Source: Thermoplasmata archaeon (lineage in GTDB: Archaea; Thermoplasmatota; Thermoplasmata; Lutacidiplasmatales; UBA184). Taken from it: 14,672 bases of DNA. The DNA is taken from positions 1 through 14,672 of the forward strand of contig JAKATE010000038.1 of assembly GCA_021828085.1 (NCBI GenBank). Reading direction: 5' to 3'. The position numbers and the translations under genes are program-made. Shown here piece after piece: positions 13,624 through 14,672 of this stretch. The notes under the pieces are model-generated. The model had not been told where the DNA came from. It searched no databases and saw only the letters and a program-made list of their open reading frames with translations. Position 1 is the first letter of the stretch, and each line of letters opens with the position of its first letter.

Positions 13624-13636
13624 CAAAGAGGAATAG
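13624..13636 (+). promoter_or_regulatory. TATA-like element upstream of SRP54
   Basis: CAAAGAGGAATAG lies 27-39 bases before the SRP54 ATG on the plus strand, on the opposite side of the divergent gap from the flavoprotein promoter. No Shine-Dalgarno sequence precedes the ATG, so a leaderless or very short-leader mRNA is likely. Confidence 0.4.
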
Positions 13637-13662
13637 CCCGAGCCCTCCTCCCCCTTCCGTCC

Positions 13663-14672
13663 ATGCCCTCCGACTCGCTGTCGAGCTCCCTCCGGGCGGT
13701 GCTCGCGAAGATCGCCCGGAGCACCTCGGTCGACGAGACGCTCCTGGGGGAGGTGGTCCGCGACATCCAGCGGGCGCTCCTCCAGGCGGACGTGAATGTC
13801 GAGCTCACCGCCCGGCTCACCCAGCGTCTCAAGGCCCGGGCCCGGGACGAGAAGCCCCCGGCCGGGGCGAACCTAAGGGACTTCCTCGTTCGGATCATCT
13901 ACGAGGAGATCCGGGCCATCCTCGGCGAGGCCAAGCCCTACGAGGTCCGGCCCAAGAGGATCATGCTGGTGGGGCTCTTCGGGCAGGGGAAGACCACCCA
14001 GGCGGCGAAGCTCGCCCGGTTCTACCAGAAGAAGGGCGTGCGGGCCGCGCTCGTTGCGGCCGACGTGCACCGGCCGGCCGCCATCGACCAGCTCGAGCAG
14101 CTCTCCCGCCGGGTCAATGCCCAATTCTACGCCGACCGGGGCGAGAAGCGCGCCGAGCGCATCGCCCAGGAGGGCCGCGCACGCTTTCCCGCCTCCGACG
14201 TGATCATCCTCGACACCGCGGGGCGTAGCGCCCTCGACGACGAGCTCATCGCCGAGGTGAAGCGCTGCCGGCAGGTCTTCGAGCCGGAGGAGACCCTCCT
14301 GGTGCTCGACGGGGCGATGGGCCAATCCGCCGGTCGATCGGCGGAGGCGTTCCACCGGGCCGTGGGGCTCACCGGGGTCATCCTCACCAAGATGGACGGG
14401 TCCGCCAAGGGTGGGGGCGCGCTCAGCGCGGTCGCCGCCAGTGGTGCGCCCATCGTCTTCCTCGGCGTCGGGGAGCACGTGGAGGACCTCGAGCCCTTCG
14501 ACCCCACCCGCTACGTCTCCCGTCTCCTCGGCATGGGAGACCTCCACTCGCTCCTCGAGCGCTTCGAGACCCTCGAGAACAAGGAGGAGGCGGAGAAGGC
14601 GGCCGAGCACCTGATGAGCGGGCGCTTCTCGCTCAAGGACTTCTATGTCCAGCTCGACTCCCTGGGGATCGG
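13663..14672 (+). CDS. srp54: Signal recognition particle GTPase SRP54, C-terminally cut by window edge
   Basis: An open frame from ATG at 13663 gives 336 complete codons and runs off the right edge. SRP54 binds signal peptides on the ribosome with 7S RNA and delivers them to the membrane receptor FtsY. The N domain is clear (VDETLLGEVVRDIQRALLQA at 23-42, ADVNVELTARL). The G domain has the P-loop GLFGQGKTT (104-112), AADVHRPAAIDQL (132-144), DTAGR (184-188), TKMDGSAKGGG (242-252) and GVGEHVEDLEPF (268-279). FSLKDFYVQL at 322-331 is the lead-in to the methionine-rich M domain, which lies outside the window. The P-loop has Phe106 where SRP54 usually has Gln (GxQGxGKT), and His136 where Tyr is usual in D-x-Y-RPAA. 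DVNVEL, the closing GVGEH-EDLEPF and the GxF/Q form distinguish it from FtsY. It is the only plus-strand gene here. Confidence 0.96.
   Translation, partial: MPSDSLSSSLRAVLAKIARSTSVDETLLGEVVRDIQRALLQADVNVELTARLTQRLKARARDEKPPAGANLRDFLVRIIYEEIRAILGEAKPYEVRPKRIMLVGLFGQGKTTQAAKLARFYQKKGVRAALVAADVHRPAAIDQLEQLSRRVNAQFYADRGEKRAERIAQEGRARFPASDVIILDTAGRSALDDELIAEVKRCRQVFEPEETLLVLDGAMGQSAGRSAEAFHRAVGLTGVILTKMDGSAKGGGALSAVAASGAPIVFLGVGEHVEDLEPFDPTRYVSRLLGMGDLHSLLERFETLENKEEAEKAAEHLMSGRFSLKDFYVQLDSLGI

Noticed and set aside
13873..14610. A 245-codon minus-strand open frame opposite SRP54
   Set aside because: It is a shadow of the SRP54 codons; the plus strand encodes clear N and G domains.

Overview
The window is a gene-dense, very GC-rich stretch (third codon positions are almost all G or C) from an archaeon. 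The archaeal signs are an archaeal-type ribosomal protein uS2 next to enolase (a gene pair known from many archaeal genomes), a ~505-residue PheRS alpha and ~560-residue PheRS beta of the archaeal/eukaryotic type, an archaeal-type SRP54, TrmB-like regulators, and TATA-like boxes roughly 25-40 bases before the first codon of each transcription unit with almost no Shine-Dalgarno sites. The mix of GC-rich DNA, a propionyl-CoA route and a secreted sedolisin protease would suit a heterotrophic, peptide-using lineage such as a high-GC member of the Thermoplasmatota. That placement is inference.

Layout, left to right. All genes run leftward (minus strand) except the last. Positions 1-1338 hold two TrmB-like regulators in tandem with a 4-base overlap; the downstream one leaves the window. 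Positions 1433-3741 hold a tightly coupled unit, methylmalonyl-CoA epimerase - enolase - ribosomal protein uS2. Positions 3742-4171 are the only long gap; it holds no convincing gene but has an AT-rich island and several strong stem-loops. Positions 4172-5836 encode the catalytic subunit of methylmalonyl-CoA mutase. Positions 5913-9128 are pheS-pheT. Positions 9192-11954 encode a 920-residue pro-sedolisin (S53 protease) with a signal peptide, one membrane anchor, a long Pro-rich tail and a C-terminal zinc ribbon. Positions 12055-13524 encode a GltD/NfnB-like iron-sulfur flavoprotein. Positions 13663-14672 (plus strand) are the first 336 codons of SRP54, divergent from the flavoprotein.

How the genes work together: the mutase and epimerase catalyse two consecutive steps of propionyl-CoA to succinyl-CoA conversion, but the B12-binding mutase subunit, its GTPase chaperone and propionyl-CoA carboxylase are not in the window. 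PheS and PheT form one enzyme. The membrane sedolisin would supply peptides outside the cell, and amino acid breakdown could feed the propionyl-CoA route; this link is inference. No tRNA, rRNA, CRISPR array, insertion sequence or phage gene was seen. Most of the window is ordinary core metabolism and translation. The less ordinary items are the sedolisin with a cytoplasmic zinc ribbon, the altered FAD motif in the flavoprotein, the overlapping TrmB-like pair, and the structured gap at 3742-4171.
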